In this document: one piece after another, positions 1 to 10,561 of the stretch
How the letters are laid out: each line of letters begins with the position of its first letter
How positions within the stretch are numbered: the stretch's first letter is position 1
NCBI GenBank assembly: GCA_002717505.1
Contig: PBEB01000056.1
Location: 27,401-61,778 of the forward strand
DNA from: Leptospiraceae bacterium
Lineage (GTDB): Bacteria; Spirochaetota; Leptospiria; Leptospirales; Leptonemataceae
Direction: 5' to 3'
DNA length: 34,378 nucleotides
Program-made: the position numbers and the translations under genes
The notes under the pieces: model-generated
What the model was told of the DNA's origin: nothing
The model's database searches: none
Seen by the model: the letters and a program-made list of their open reading frames with translations, nothing else

Positions 1-120
1 CCTCTGGCGCAAGATTACTGCACAAACTGTTAGAGATCGGAGAAGCGTTGCTCTATGGTCGGGCGAGCCATTCAGATTCGGTACATGCAAACTTCAATTC
101 TAAACGGAATCTAACAATAG

Positions 121-148
121 AAAAGGCGGCCTGAAAAGACCGCCTTTT
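121..148 (-). terminator. Probable intrinsic terminator of katG
   Basis: A perfect 9-bp inverted repeat (AAAAGGCGG at 121-129, CCGCCTTTT at 140-148) with a 10-nt loop lies 7 bases beyond the katG stop codon. Read on the minus strand, the stem ends in TTTT followed by a mixed T-rich stretch. The A/T ends make it look usable in both directions. Bases 1-120 to its left hold no gene that I can support. Confidence 0.75.
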
Positions 149-154
149 CCTTCC

Positions 155-2377
<2,223 letters not shown>

Positions 2378-2475
2378 TTATGTGTTTCTGAATCCGCAGG
2401 TTCCGGAGAGATGCCGAAGTGAGCGCATTCAAGAGCGTCAAACATCAGGCAGAACTGGCAAGATTCGCTTTAAAA

Positions 2476-2490
2476 TTAGAATGATTATAG
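2476..2490. promoter_or_regulatory. Putative PerR/Fur-type operator with katG -10 element
   Basis: TTAGAATGATTATAG matches the Bacillus PerR box consensus TTATAATNATTATAA (recalled from the literature) at all but two positions. On the minus strand, the katG direction, it contains TATAAT (2484-2489), a perfect -10 hexamer, so a bound repressor would cover the promoter. No good -35 is visible at 16-18 bp. A transcript from here would have a leader of about 110 bases before katG. The regulator itself is not encoded in this window. Confidence 0.55.
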
Positions 2491-2572
2491 AGGGCTCGTC
2501 AAGCAGATATGTGCCAGGAAAAGCCCGGGAGTAAAAAATAATTTGTCCTGGTATATAGTACGCCTCTATAGC

Positions 2573-2593
2573 TCCATAGCCTGGATCTATGGA
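2573..2593. other. Short inverted repeat in the katG upstream region
   Basis: TCCATAG (2573-2579) and CTATGGA (2587-2593) form a perfect 7-bp inverted repeat around a 7-base loop. There is no T-tract, so a terminator is unlikely. It could be a protein-binding palindrome or chance. Confidence 0.2.
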
Positions 2594-2710
2594 TTGCGAA
2601 ACTCCGGCATCGCAGACAATGCGAAAACGCGATAAAATGAAACGTCTTACTAACATCGAAAGGCCCTCTACGAATTCCCCGGAGAGTCCAGTTGCTCACT
2701 TGGATAAGTC

Positions 2711-3084
2711 ATGCCCTTTGATTCGCAGGAAAAGCCTGTGATTCGCGTTCGTTCACTACATTCGGATACTCCTTTTCTATTGGTCTGTTACTTCCTTTAT
2801 TGAGTTTGTGACTCCTGCTCTTTCGGCCATCGAATCATTTTTCCTGACTGCTGGCTCCGGGACCGTATCCGGGACAATCCGGGCACTGGTGATCATCCTT
2901 TCTCTGCGGGCATGATTTGTAATGTTGACGCCGTTGCAACGGTGGAGCTTTATCCGAAGGATCCAGAAAAAGCAGCCACCGTCGCGGAAATCGGAGGGAT
3001 GATCTTCAGCCCGGGTCAGATTTCCCGATTTTTCTCGATGTATATTTATTTGTTAATGTTTCCCAGGATTCCAGTAGACAGATA
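2711..3084 (+). pseudogene. Possible degraded gene with an in-frame TGA
   Basis: From the ATG at 2711 one frame reads 30 codons to a TGA at 2801 and then stays open to a TAA at 3082-3084. The downstream part has a protein-like composition (for example IIFPDCWLRDRIRDNPGTG and VATVELYPKDPEKAATVAEI). The WLRD stretch is loosely reminiscent of the N-terminal domain of gamma-butyrobetaine hydroxylase-like proteins, but I do not trust that assignment. No ribosome binding site precedes it. It is either the remnant of a gene in the 770-bp gap between katG and the crotonase gene or a chance open frame. Confidence 0.25.
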
Positions 3085-3154
3085 AGGCCAGGCAAGCTGG
3101 CTTAAAGAAAAACCATAAGCGCTACGGCTATGCGAAGAAAATGCTTCTGCATTC

Positions 3155-3160
3155 GGAGAG
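3155..3160 (+). promoter_or_regulatory. Ribosome binding site that sets the crotonase start
   Basis: GGAGAG lies five bases before the ATG at 3166. An earlier in-frame ATG at 3130 has no such sequence, and the residues it would add (MRRKCFCIRRDS) do not fit the family, so 3166 is the preferred start. Confidence 0.7.
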
Positions 3161-3165
3161 ATTCA

Positions 3166-3930
3166 ATGATTAACGAGAAACGAAATGGACACATACTGGA
3201 ATTGGAAATCGCCACCAACGACCTGAATACTCTGGATAACCAGGCATTTGCAGCGCTAAACAAAAGTTTGATCGCAGCCCGAGATGATGATGCTGTTAAA
3301 GCTGTGGTCATAACTGGCAGTGGTGAGAAGTTCTTTTCCAACGGATTTGAACCAACAATGTTTATCGGAAAGAGCTTCGAAGAGGTCTGTTCACTCCTGG
3401 AACCAGCCATGGATGCGACTTCCGAACTGTTAATGTTTCCCAAGCCGGTAATCAGCTTCATAAACGGTCATTGCATGGGAGTTGGTTCCGTTCTTGCGAT
3501 CTTCACCGACTACAGAATCATGATCGATGGAAAAGCTCGTTTTGGTTTTCCCGAGTCCCAGATCGGCATCAACTTTCCTTCGGTTCCCGGATTCATTCTG
3601 AAAGAGCTGGTAGGAATTCGCAATGCCAGAAGTATCCTTTTTTCCGGTCGACCAATGAAGGCTCCGGAAGCCCTGGAGCTGGGTGTTATCGATGAAGCAG
3701 TGGCCCCGGAAGAAGCTGCGAAGAGAGTGGAGAAATACTGCAACCAGTTCAAAGATATGGCCATGGAATCGGTAAAAGGAATTAAAAAATCGCTCATAGA
3801 CTATCTGAGAGTACCGCTGGAAGAGATGCGAAAAACCGATACAGAAGAGCTGGCAAGGGCTGTGGTTTCGGAAAACGGACAGGAAGGTATGCGATCCATC
3901 GTAGAACGCCGCAGGCCGGTATTCAAATAG
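3166..3930 (+). CDS. Enoyl-CoA hydratase/isomerase (crotonase) family protein
   Basis: A 254-residue single-domain crotonase-fold protein that would act on an acyl-CoA thioester in the cytoplasm. The first oxyanion-hole strand is seen in VVITGSGEKFFSNGFE and the second in INGHCMGVGSVLAIFTDY, followed by the active-site region FGFPESQIGINFP. The pattern of that last segment and the lack of a canonical hydratase Glu pair resemble delta3-delta2-enoyl-CoA isomerases of the plant/peroxisomal type more than true hydratases, so an isomerase role in breakdown of unsaturated fatty acids is possible; the exact substrate cannot be read from sequence. The gene stands alone, with no beta-oxidation neighbours here. 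The start follows the GGAGAG site at 3155. Confidence 0.85.
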   Translation: MINEKRNGHILELEIATNDLNTLDNQAFAALNKSLIAARDDDAVKAVVITGSGEKFFSNGFEPTMFIGKSFEEVCSLLEPAMDATSELLMFPKPVISFINGHCMGVGSVLAIFTDYRIMIDGKARFGFPESQIGINFPSVPGFILKELVGIRNARSILFSGRPMKAPEALELGVIDEAVAPEEAAKRVEKYCNQFKDMAMESVKGIKKSLIDYLRVPLEEMRKTDTEELARAVVSENGQEGMRSIVERRRPVFK

Positions 3931-4513
3931 AGCAGTCTTCATAGAATCCCTGGTGTGAGTTCACGTTCCGCCAGGGCATCCCTCCTTGAATGTCCTATTC
4001 ACGGAATCAAAGTATCTCAATATCATTTCCCTGCCATTTTCTTAGCTCCTTTTACTGCCATTCCTGAGCTTCTCGATGATATCCGACTCTGGCTTGTAGT
4101 CGGAGGCATTTAATCGACAGTTGTTCATTATGGTTACTCCGGGCTCCAGCCGCCTCGTCCTGTCTGTCCGATGATTCCAGGGGGATACGGCAAATACCGG
4201 GGGCTTCTTCAGCAAATACCGCTCTTCATTACCGGATTATGTCGCCTCCAGGCTCTTTAACATGAGATAATAGTCCAGAGACTCCGGATTTCATCTTAAA
4301 ATACAGGATGAAATCTGGTTCATCCGAGCTTCTCCGCCCGGAATCGACCATGCCCGGGGGCGCCGCTGCTCCGAGCCCTCTTTTTATTCGACTTTTGTCG
4401 GTTTTTTTGCTTGATCCAATCTGCAGGTTCCTTCATTCCTACTACCATAGATCTAATCCTCAGGCTGTGCGATCCGGGGCCCGGCCGAGCCTCTGTGCAG
4501 GAGGAATCAGGCG
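3931..4513. other. Intergenic stretch without a recognisable gene
   Basis: About 580 bases between the crotonase gene and the phosphatase gene. A weak CCCTGG...CCAGGG pairing just after the crotonase stop has a long loop and no T-tract, so I do not call it a terminator. The open frames here lack ribosome binding sites and protein-like composition. The promoter of the phosphatase gene is presumably near the right end, but I cannot place it. Confidence 0.5.
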
Positions 4514-6376
4514 ATGAACCATTCAACGACACTAAACCGAGTAAAAAATGCTCCGGCTCGCCTGGGACGATTCTTTCTGGGACCCGCAGAGCAGTTCGCA
4601 ATGCGGCATCGTATTTTGAATGGGACCTTGCTGGCAGGCGTGGCTGCCATGGGAATGGGGCTGGCATCAGAGTTCTTCCGGGAAGGTTTCGAAACCGGTG
4701 GCCTGGTGGCTTTATGGGCCGCTTTCACATCTTCCATACTCTTTTATTATCTCTCTCGATTTCGCCAGCAGTTTCGCTGGCTTATTTTACCTACGTTCTT
4801 GATTGGTGGCCTCTCCACTCTGATGCAGATTCAATATAGCGGAGGCATTATCAGCGCCAACATAATGGTCCTTTTCCCGCTTCTTATCATGTACATGTTG
4901 ATAATGGGTCAGAAATTCGACTGGATGATCATTCTGGCTTTCGCAGCCACCCTGTTCGGCATTCAATACTTCCAGAGCGTGCGACCGGATCTGTTTTCGG
5001 ATTACTCCAGCGACAGGGCTCGAAGCGAAGATTTCTTAGTAACAGCTGTGACCGTTGTTCTGGTGGTCGGACTGATGCTTCGTACGTTGAATCGGTCGTA
5101 TGAAGATGCCCTGGGAGAGGTACGAAGGCTCAAGGATCAACAGGATGGGGATTATTTCCTTACATCTCTATTGATCCGCCCGCTGGCCGGGATTCGGAAT
5201 CGATCCCAATCCGTACATCTGAACACCTATGTTAAGCAGAAGAAGGCCTTTCAATTCAAGAGTCGCAATCATGAACTGGGCGGGGATATCTGCGTAGCCG
5301 ATGGAATAGTCCTTAGAGGAAAAAAGTATTGCGTATTCGCCAACGGGGATGCTATGGGAAAATCCATGCAGGGGGCCGGTGGAGCTCTGGTCTTTGGTGC
5401 CGCCTTTCGCGCTTTGATCGAACGGACGCAAAGGGAGTCTTATCTATCCAGTTACTTCCCGGAACGATGGCTTCAGGAAGCCTTGAACGATTTAAACAGT
5501 GCCTTTGCTGGATTCGACGGCTCCATGTCAATCTCGTTGATCCTTGGACTGGTGGATGAATCTAACGGCTTTCTTTACTATATAAACGCAGAGCATCCTT
5601 TTCCTATTCTGGTTCGTAAAGGAAAGGCCACCTTTCTCTCAGAAGAGGCCACGAATTTCAAAGTAGGCATGCTTCATGAACGAGCTCGAATCGAAACCTT
5701 TCGCATTCGGCCTGGCGATGTTTTGATCATTGGCTCAGATGGGCGAGATGACCTTTCCCTGGGAGGCGAGTCAGGCAGGATCATCAACGAAGACCATACA
5801 GCAATTCTAAGAGAGGTGGAACGATGCCCGGATGACCTGGAGCGTCTTGCCAGAAATCTAGAATCTAACGGCGAACTCACCGACGATCTCTCCCTTCTAA
5901 GCATTTCTTACTCTTCTTCAGAAGCTCCAGGGCTGACATTTCAAAATGCCTCAATAGCCGTTGAGGAAGCGAAGCGTCAAATCGAAGCAGGCCAGACAGG
6001 GGAGGCTCTGGACATTCTACAGGGGGAAGCGAAGCGGATGCCGCAAAGTCCAGATTTACAAAAGCTCCTCTATGAAACCTACAGAAGCCTGAATCAGCCG
6101 AACAATGCGGCGGATGCAGCTGCCCGTTTTATAGAGATAAAGCCCGGTAACTTGCAGATGATGTACAACTCAGCAATTCAATAGGCAAAAGCGGGGATGC
6201 TGGAAGAGGCTATTTCTATGGCGGAGCGTATTCAAAGCCGAAAGCCCGATGCACAGCCAGTTCTAAAATTGCTTCTGCGACTGTATGAAAAATCGGGAAA
6301 GAAAGAGCAGGCCACTGTACTGAATGGAGATTTGATGAATGCAGGCCTGGTCGGTGCAGAGACCGATCAAAAATAA
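4514..6376 (+). pseudogene. Membrane-anchored SpoIIE/PP2C-type phosphatase with TPR tail, interrupted by an amber codon
   Basis: The N-terminal ~200 residues hold about six hydrophobic helices (from roughly residue 35). A PP2C/SpoIIE serine/threonine phosphatase domain follows at about 240-470, with metal-binding acidic motifs at GGD (256-258), NGDAMGKS (277-284), GSDGRDD (407-413) and TDDLSLL (456-462). Such proteins usually dephosphorylate anti-sigma-factor antagonists in partner-switching systems. A TPR-like helical region begins near residue 480. The frame stops at TAG 6182-6184 after 556 codons, but the same frame then stays open for another 63 sense codons of clear TPR character (GMLEEAISMAERIQSRKPDA) to a TAA at 6374. 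A single base change, TAY to TAG, explains this. The catalytic domain is intact, so the shortened protein may still work. AGGAGG nine bases before the ATG supports the start. Confidence 0.8.
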
Positions 6377-6458
6377 TAAAAAACTCATTTCTTTCCCTGC
6401 GCATCCAACTAATACAATGCATATCCGTACGGTCCCGGGCCGGGACAGAGAGTGAAAG

Positions 6459-6749
6459 ATGGGTGAAGAAAGTGTTTCCGAATTTTTTGCGCTGGTATTG
6501 AGTCTTACTGGCTTCTTCCTGTTGCTCGGTACAGTCAGGCATAGCCGGATACCAGGCCAATGGCTGTTACTAGTAAGTTTTGGTGCCATCGCTGCATCCA
6601 ATGTGGCCACCGTAGCCGAGCATTACGCTTTGCCCGATATATTGAACCTGCTGGAACACTGTCTCCTGCTCACCGGGGCCATATTCCTGTCCCTGGGCAT
6701 CTGGAAGATCGCAACGCGCAAGCCCGATGACACAATTGTGGGTGATTGA
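6459..6749 (+). CDS. Small three-helix membrane protein
   Basis: A 96-residue protein with three hydrophobic segments at about 9-29, 36-55 and 66-86 and a charged C-terminus. I do not recognise a named family. It is clearly related to the N-terminal membrane part of the next protein: both share a GFF.LL start, an SN...EH pattern in the middle helix region, and a final helix followed by a W and basic residues. It therefore looks like a stand-alone copy of a sensor's membrane domain. A purine-rich GAGAGTGAA precedes the ATG. Its stop lies five bases before the next gene's likely ATG, so the two are probably co-transcribed. Confidence 0.65.
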   Translation: MGEESVSEFFALVLSLTGFFLLLGTVRHSRIPGQWLLLVSFGAIAASNVATVAEHYALPDILNLLEHCLLLTGAIFLSLGIWKIATRKPDDTIVGD

Positions 6750-6754
6750 TTGTG

Positions 6755-7318
6755 ATGGAGTCCATTACAGTCCTTCTGAACTCCCTGAGCTGTGTAGCGC
6801 TGCTTGTGGGTTTCTTTATACTTCTGGCACACCGCAAGAACCAGCGAATGACCCCACCTGTGTTCTGGTCCGTAACCACCGCCCTGCTATTGTTCTTCCT
6901 GCTTTCTCTGAGCAACATTCTCGAACACAGCCAGATTACTTCTGTCCTGGATCCAACAGAGGATATGATGGAAATCGCCTATCTGATGCTTCTGTTGTTC
7001 GCCATTTTCAGCTGGCGAAGGCATCAGCATTTTCTAGCCTTCGCAAGGCAGGAGCTCTGGATGCGATCGGCCTTTCAGTCCATGCGAGACGGAATGGTAG
7101 TCACGGACCCTGAAGGGAAAATTCTTCTGACCAATGAGTCCATGCGAGAGCTCCTGGGCTCCAGGACGCTGGAACTAAGGGGACTGCAATCGAAAGACGT
7201 ATTGAGGTTCTACGACAAGGCCACACAGGCGCCGCTGGACTCAGTCTCAGCCTTCAGGCTCGAGAATGAGAAAGCTAACAATGCGATAATAAAAAGCATC
7301 GAGCCTCTGGTTGGATGA
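6755..7318 (+). CDS. Membrane protein with a truncated PAS domain
   Basis: 187 residues from the ATG at 6755; upstream in-frame TTG and GTG codons are possible but overlap the preceding stop region. Three hydrophobic helices (about 8-25, 36-55, 70-87) are followed by WRRHQHF and the start of a PAS domain, seen in AFQSMRDGMVVTDPEGKIL and the LLTNESMRELLG stretch. The PAS fold breaks off before its C-terminal strands, and no kinase, GGDEF or other output domain follows. Nearly 500 bases without a supported gene come next. The simplest reading is the N-terminal remnant of a sensory kinase or cyclase, though a short PAS adaptor is not excluded. Confidence 0.6.
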   Translation: MESITVLLNSLSCVALLVGFFILLAHRKNQRMTPPVFWSVTTALLLFFLLSLSNILEHSQITSVLDPTEDMMEIAYLMLLLFAIFSWRRHQHFLAFARQELWMRSAFQSMRDGMVVTDPEGKILLTNESMRELLGSRTLELRGLQSKDVLRFYDKATQAPLDSVSAFRLENEKANNAIIKSIEPLVG

Positions 7319-7812
7319 TGTATCATATCGATTCCTCCTCAAAAATCTTCTCTGTTTGTGCTTCTAAGATTATACCGAGAGGAGGCTTAGGTCTATAGGT
7401 GGCGAGACCTGGAAATGGAGTAGATTTGCTCAATCTAGTCCGAAAATCGGCGGACAGTGAGACTGAATGATTAGGCGGTACGGTGCAGGTCCAGGTCGTG
7501 AATCCAACGCCAGGTAAAGGCGCGCAGAATCAGAATGAACCAGAAGACTGTATGCCACCCCTGGATCTGAAAAGACTGATAGGGACTGGCAAGCCAGCTC
7601 CGCGAGCCGAGTCCTCGGATGCGAAACCCGGTTCTGCAAATCGAAGCCACGGGCCATGAACAATGGACGGGCAACTAGCAATGGTAAGAATTCTAAAAAC
7701 CTCGCCTGTAACGCTCAGTTGGCTGGCACCCTGAAATCGAGTTTATCTCAGCCAATTCCACTTTCTCTGCGTCTAACATCTACAGGTTCGCCATGGCCTG
7801 TCGGAGGTAACT
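7319..7812. other. Gene-poor stretch before the mini-actin gene
   Basis: About 490 bases with no gene that I can support. On the minus strand, 7471-7674 reads as 67 residues ending in a hydrophobic, Trp-rich stretch (WHTVFWFILILRAFTWRW) that could be the tail of a decayed membrane protein, but it has no ribosome binding site and no family that I recognise. The sequence may also contain the lost 3' part of the truncated PAS gene, yet I find no kinase motifs in any frame. Confidence 0.4.
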
Positions 7813-8418
7813 ATGAACTTTCCTGAAATAAGAGCGATATTTCTACGGACCTCGCTTCTATTAATCCTGATATTCGGATCCAGTCTAAGCGCTGCCCCCT
7901 GGGAGCGGATCGTAGTGCTGGAGCTTCAGAATAACAGCATCCAGGCAGGTTTCGCAGGAGAATCCAGCCCAAGGATTTCCATGACAGCCGTAGTCGGCAC
8001 AGGCGGAGCCTCCGGACCAATGATTGGTATGCAATCCAGTAAAACCTACTATGGACAGGACGCTTTAAAGCGAAGCGGACTCAAACTCACGTATGCTGTA
8101 CAGGGCCAGAGAATTACCGATTTTGCCGCCTTTGAAAAGATCGTATCACATATTCTCTATTCGAAACTGGGAATTGATCCTTCGGAGTCGGCAGTAGTGA
8201 TGAATGAAGCGAACGGAAATTCAGATTCTGTAAGGGAGCAAACCACCAGGCTATTCTTCGAAGGACTGAACGTAAATGGCTTCTTTATGTCCTATCAGTT
8301 CCAGGGATATTCGCAGATGAGTACCATGGCTGCAAGTTCAAGCTTTGTGGAAATGATAATCACTGAGGATGAGTACGATGAAATTGGAGCTTCCGTCATT
8401 CTGCGTAAATCACCTTGA
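7813..8418 (+). CDS. Exported actin-related mini-protein (subdomains 1 and 2 only)
   Basis: 201 residues. Residues 1-27 form a signal peptide (hydrophobic LLLILIF core, cleavage near SLSA/AP). The mature part aligns with eukaryotic actin from its first strand: AGFAGESSPR (45-54) matches actin AGFAGDDAPR, GPMIGM..KTYYGQDA (68-84) matches the DNase-loop segment, then FEKIVSHILY (107-116) and VREQTTRLFFE (140-150) follow collinearly to about actin Gln137. After a short join, residues 170-201 match the actin C-terminus, with ITEDEYDEIGASVILRK against ISKQEYDESGPSIVHRK. About 200 central residues of actin (subdomains 3 and 4) are absent. The phosphate-1 loop DNGSG reads ELQNN and the second loop lies in the missing part, so ATP binding is unlikely. 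GGAGG five bases before the ATG supports the start, and the frame is intact. Function is unknown; export points to the periplasm, surface or outside. Confidence 0.88.
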   Translation: MNFPEIRAIFLRTSLLLILIFGSSLSAAPWERIVVLELQNNSIQAGFAGESSPRISMTAVVGTGGASGPMIGMQSSKTYYGQDALKRSGLKLTYAVQGQRITDFAAFEKIVSHILYSKLGIDPSESAVVMNEANGNSDSVREQTTRLFFEGLNVNGFFMSYQFQGYSQMSTMAASSSFVEMIITEDEYDEIGASVILRKSP

Positions 8419-8482
8419 GCAAGCCGCACCCGGACTTCGTGATCAGACTCTGAAAACGATTAGCCAAGAGCGCACAACCGAG

Positions 8483-8510
8483 CCTCCACGCACCATTGGC
8501 TGAGTGGAGG
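8483..8510. other. Inverted repeat between convergent genes
   Basis: CCTCCAC (8483-8489) and GTGGAGG (8504-8510) form a perfect 7-bp stem with a 14-base loop, 64 bases after the mini-actin stop and before the end of the convergent gene. There is no T-run, so it is at best a weak terminator. Confidence 0.3.
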
Positions 8511-8593
8511 AGCAGACCATAATCAATTCCGGTTTTCCAGGGCAGCGCATGGATCAACCATGGAGCATTGAACTCTAATACCTGGCGGTAGGA

Positions 8594-9493
8594 TTAAGAG
8601 CCAACTTTTCCACTGGAGGGCTTTTCTGCCGGAGGATTCGCGCGGTTTTTCAAGACACGAACGATTTCAAGCTCCCGAAGACAGATGGTTAGTACTTCCC
8701 TGGCAATCGCTCTTGCCTGGTCATCCTGTATAAAGTTGAGCTGAGTCCGCACTTTTTCACAATACGATTCGGCCTCTTCGAGCTTGCCATCGATCATCGC
8801 CATTTGAGCCCGCGTCAGGGTAGAGAACGCTTTATCCAGAGCAGAAAAATCCTCCTCATCCACACGATCCAGTAGACCGGGGACTTCAGCGTCGTTTTCA
8901 AGCTTTTCATCCAGAAGGTAATCATCTGCCAGGCCCAGAAGATCGTTGTTCTCTTTTAGCTCAGCCTCTTTCTCCTGGTCGAATTCATTGCGATAATAGA
9001 CGAATCGATCTCCTTTGATCAAGTAAGCAGTGCCAAAGCTTTCTTCGGTGATCTTCTCTTTCAGGGAGTTGGAAGCCGGATGAAAATTGCTGAGCATTAT
9101 CAATCGCATTTCCCCCTTTGCATCAAGGAGCTTAAAGTTAATATACAGAGTTTCTCCTGTATCGCGGAAATTATCAATGCGAATCTGGTTGGCGGCTTCC
9201 CGGGACATGCTGGATCGAACAAAGTGCACCAGCGAAGCCGTTTCTTCGGGACTGAGATCAATCCGCAAGGGACGAAGCAAATAGACCTGAAGTCCGTGAA
9301 CGATGAAATAATCGTTAAGCTCCAATTCAACTGGCACGGTATCATTGCTTCGAAAAAACATCAACTCTTCAGCATTGAGCGAGTCGGGCGGCATTGCAGC
9401 AACGATGGCTGCAAAAAAAGCCAGGAGGAGTAATCCGGGTTTATTATAATTTCTGGGAGACTTCTTCATAGATTTCTGGTCTGTCTTTCGCAT
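8594..9493 (-). CDS. Exported protein of unknown function
   Basis: About 299 residues from the ATG at 9493, or 291 from a second ATG at 9469; the latter gives a more usual signal peptide (MKKSPRNYNKPG then LLLLAFFAAIVAA, cleavage near LNA/EE). An AGGAAG sequence lies 15 bases before 9493, which is far for a ribosome binding site, so the start is open. The mature protein has a mixed region to about residue 165 with alternating strands, then a very acidic helical half (DEEDFSALDKAF, KLEEAESYCEKV) that resembles TPR-like helices. I do not recognise a family. It converges on the mini-actin gene and shares strand and exported nature with the next gene upstream. Confidence 0.7.
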   Translation of the reverse strand: MRKTDQKSMKKSPRNYNKPGLLLLAFFAAIVAAMPPDSLNAEELMFFRSNDTVPVELELNDYFIVHGLQVYLLRPLRIDLSPEETASLVHFVRSSMSREAANQIRIDNFRDTGETLYINFKLLDAKGEMRLIMLSNFHPASNSLKEKITEESFGTAYLIKGDRFVYYRNEFDQEKEAELKENNDLLGLADDYLLDEKLENDAEVPGLLDRVDEEDFSALDKAFSTLTRAQMAMIDGKLEEAESYCEKVRTQLNFIQDDQARAIAREVLTICLRELEIVRVLKNRANPPAEKPSSGKVGS

Positions 9494-9583
9494 ATTGAGC
9501 TGGGGCAACTTCCTGATACACAGCTATGATTCATTGCAGCGTGACAGGAAGGTCGACAATCATGATAGCATCAAGAGGTAAGG

Positions 9584-10450
9584 TCAGGGTTTGGTCAGTA
9601 TTGCCTTCCATACTTCATGATTCTTTTCCGGCATTTGATTGGAATAATAATTGTAACGGAGATCGTAAATCTCCTCTCCATCCCGTGTAAATACCCCCAT
9701 TACATGTCGGGGGCCGTCTTCTTGGCAGCCCTTGTGGCTCCATTCGAAATAGATCATATTTCTTCCAAGGTTTTCCATTTGAAAGGTTGAGTCCTGGCAT
9801 TCATCCAGCATCTGGTTTTCTTTATATTCGAGAAAGCCAATGGGATCAAAGCCCGGAGCCAGAATTGCATGCATCACGTTCTCTGTAGGACCCTCCGGCG
9901 GGTCATCCAGGGAGTAGTGCATAATAACGTACTCGTCCTTGGAGTAATAATCGGACATCGTCCAACGACGAGTGTCCAGATAGATGTAGGGCCGGACCTG
10001 GACCAGAGGCTGTTCATGGCCCAGTCTTTCTTTGATGAGGTTTCGGTGGGTCTTTTTTACGCTCTCACTGAAAGTCCTGGGGACATAGAGAGTGGTAGTA
10101 GATTCTTCCCGGACAATATCCAGGCGAAACAGCCTGACTGTGGTGCCTTCTTCATAGATCCAGTCCAGTCGGGCTATATCTATAATCTCGCTTTTTTTGT
10201 AATCTGGCTCATAGATCTTTTCTCCCTTCAATGAGATGATCAATGTTTCCTTGCCATCCGTCAGGTTATAGAGCTTGATTTCTTTGATATCCTCGGTGCG
10301 GGTCTCATACCAGAGGGTCCAGCGAAATCCCTCAGCAGTATTGGCTGCTCCAATGCCGCGCACTTTTATGAATTCATTCTCATCTTGCGGCAGAATCTGC
10401 GCAGATAGCGATGTGCTAATTAGGAGACATAGAATTACTATAATTCGCAT
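9584..10450 (-). CDS. Exported protein of unknown function
   Basis: 288 residues. A short signal peptide (MRIIVILCLLISTSLSA, cleavage before QI) leads into a soluble protein rich in beta-strand patterns and aromatic residues, such as GFRWTLWYETRTED and PYIYLDTRRWTM. Two cysteines in the C-terminal half (LDECQDS and HKGCQEDG) could form a disulphide, which fits a periplasmic or surface location. I recognise no family and see no enzymatic motif. No clear ribosome binding site precedes the ATG. The 90-base gap to the following gene on the same strand allows co-transcription. The upstream region is shared with the divergent efflux unit. Confidence 0.7.
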   Translation of the reverse strand: MRIIVILCLLISTSLSAQILPQDENEFIKVRGIGAANTAEGFRWTLWYETRTEDIKEIKLYNLTDGKETLIISLKGEKIYEPDYKKSEIIDIARLDWIYEEGTTVRLFRLDIVREESTTTLYVPRTFSESVKKTHRNLIKERLGHEQPLVQVRPYIYLDTRRWTMSDYYSKDEYVIMHYSLDDPPEGPTENVMHAILAPGFDPIGFLEYKENQMLDECQDSTFQMENLGRNMIYFEWSHKGCQEDGPRHVMGVFTRDGEEIYDLRYNYYSNQMPEKNHEVWKAILTKP

Positions 10451-10561
10451 ATGTTATACCATTCAGATAGATAGATTCCAGGCCCATTGAAGACCAGGAA
10501 CGGAATAAAGCATAATCAGGTCGCCACATTCGTCAATGGAAATATGGTTCTTTGTTTATGT

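Noticed and set aside
3130-3165. Upstream ATG for the crotonase gene
   Set aside because: No ribosome binding site, and the added residues are basic and Cys-rich, unlike the family; the ATG at 3166 has GGAGAG at good spacing.
7471-7674. Minus-strand Trp-rich small membrane protein
   Set aside because: No ribosome binding site and no recognisable family; kept only as a note in the gene-poor stretch.
7813-8418. MreB, ParM or FtsA-type bacterial actin
   Set aside because: The AGFAG...PR segment, the DNase-loop region and the EYDE..G.S...RK end are hallmarks of eukaryotic actin and not of the bacterial filament families, and the protein has a signal peptide.
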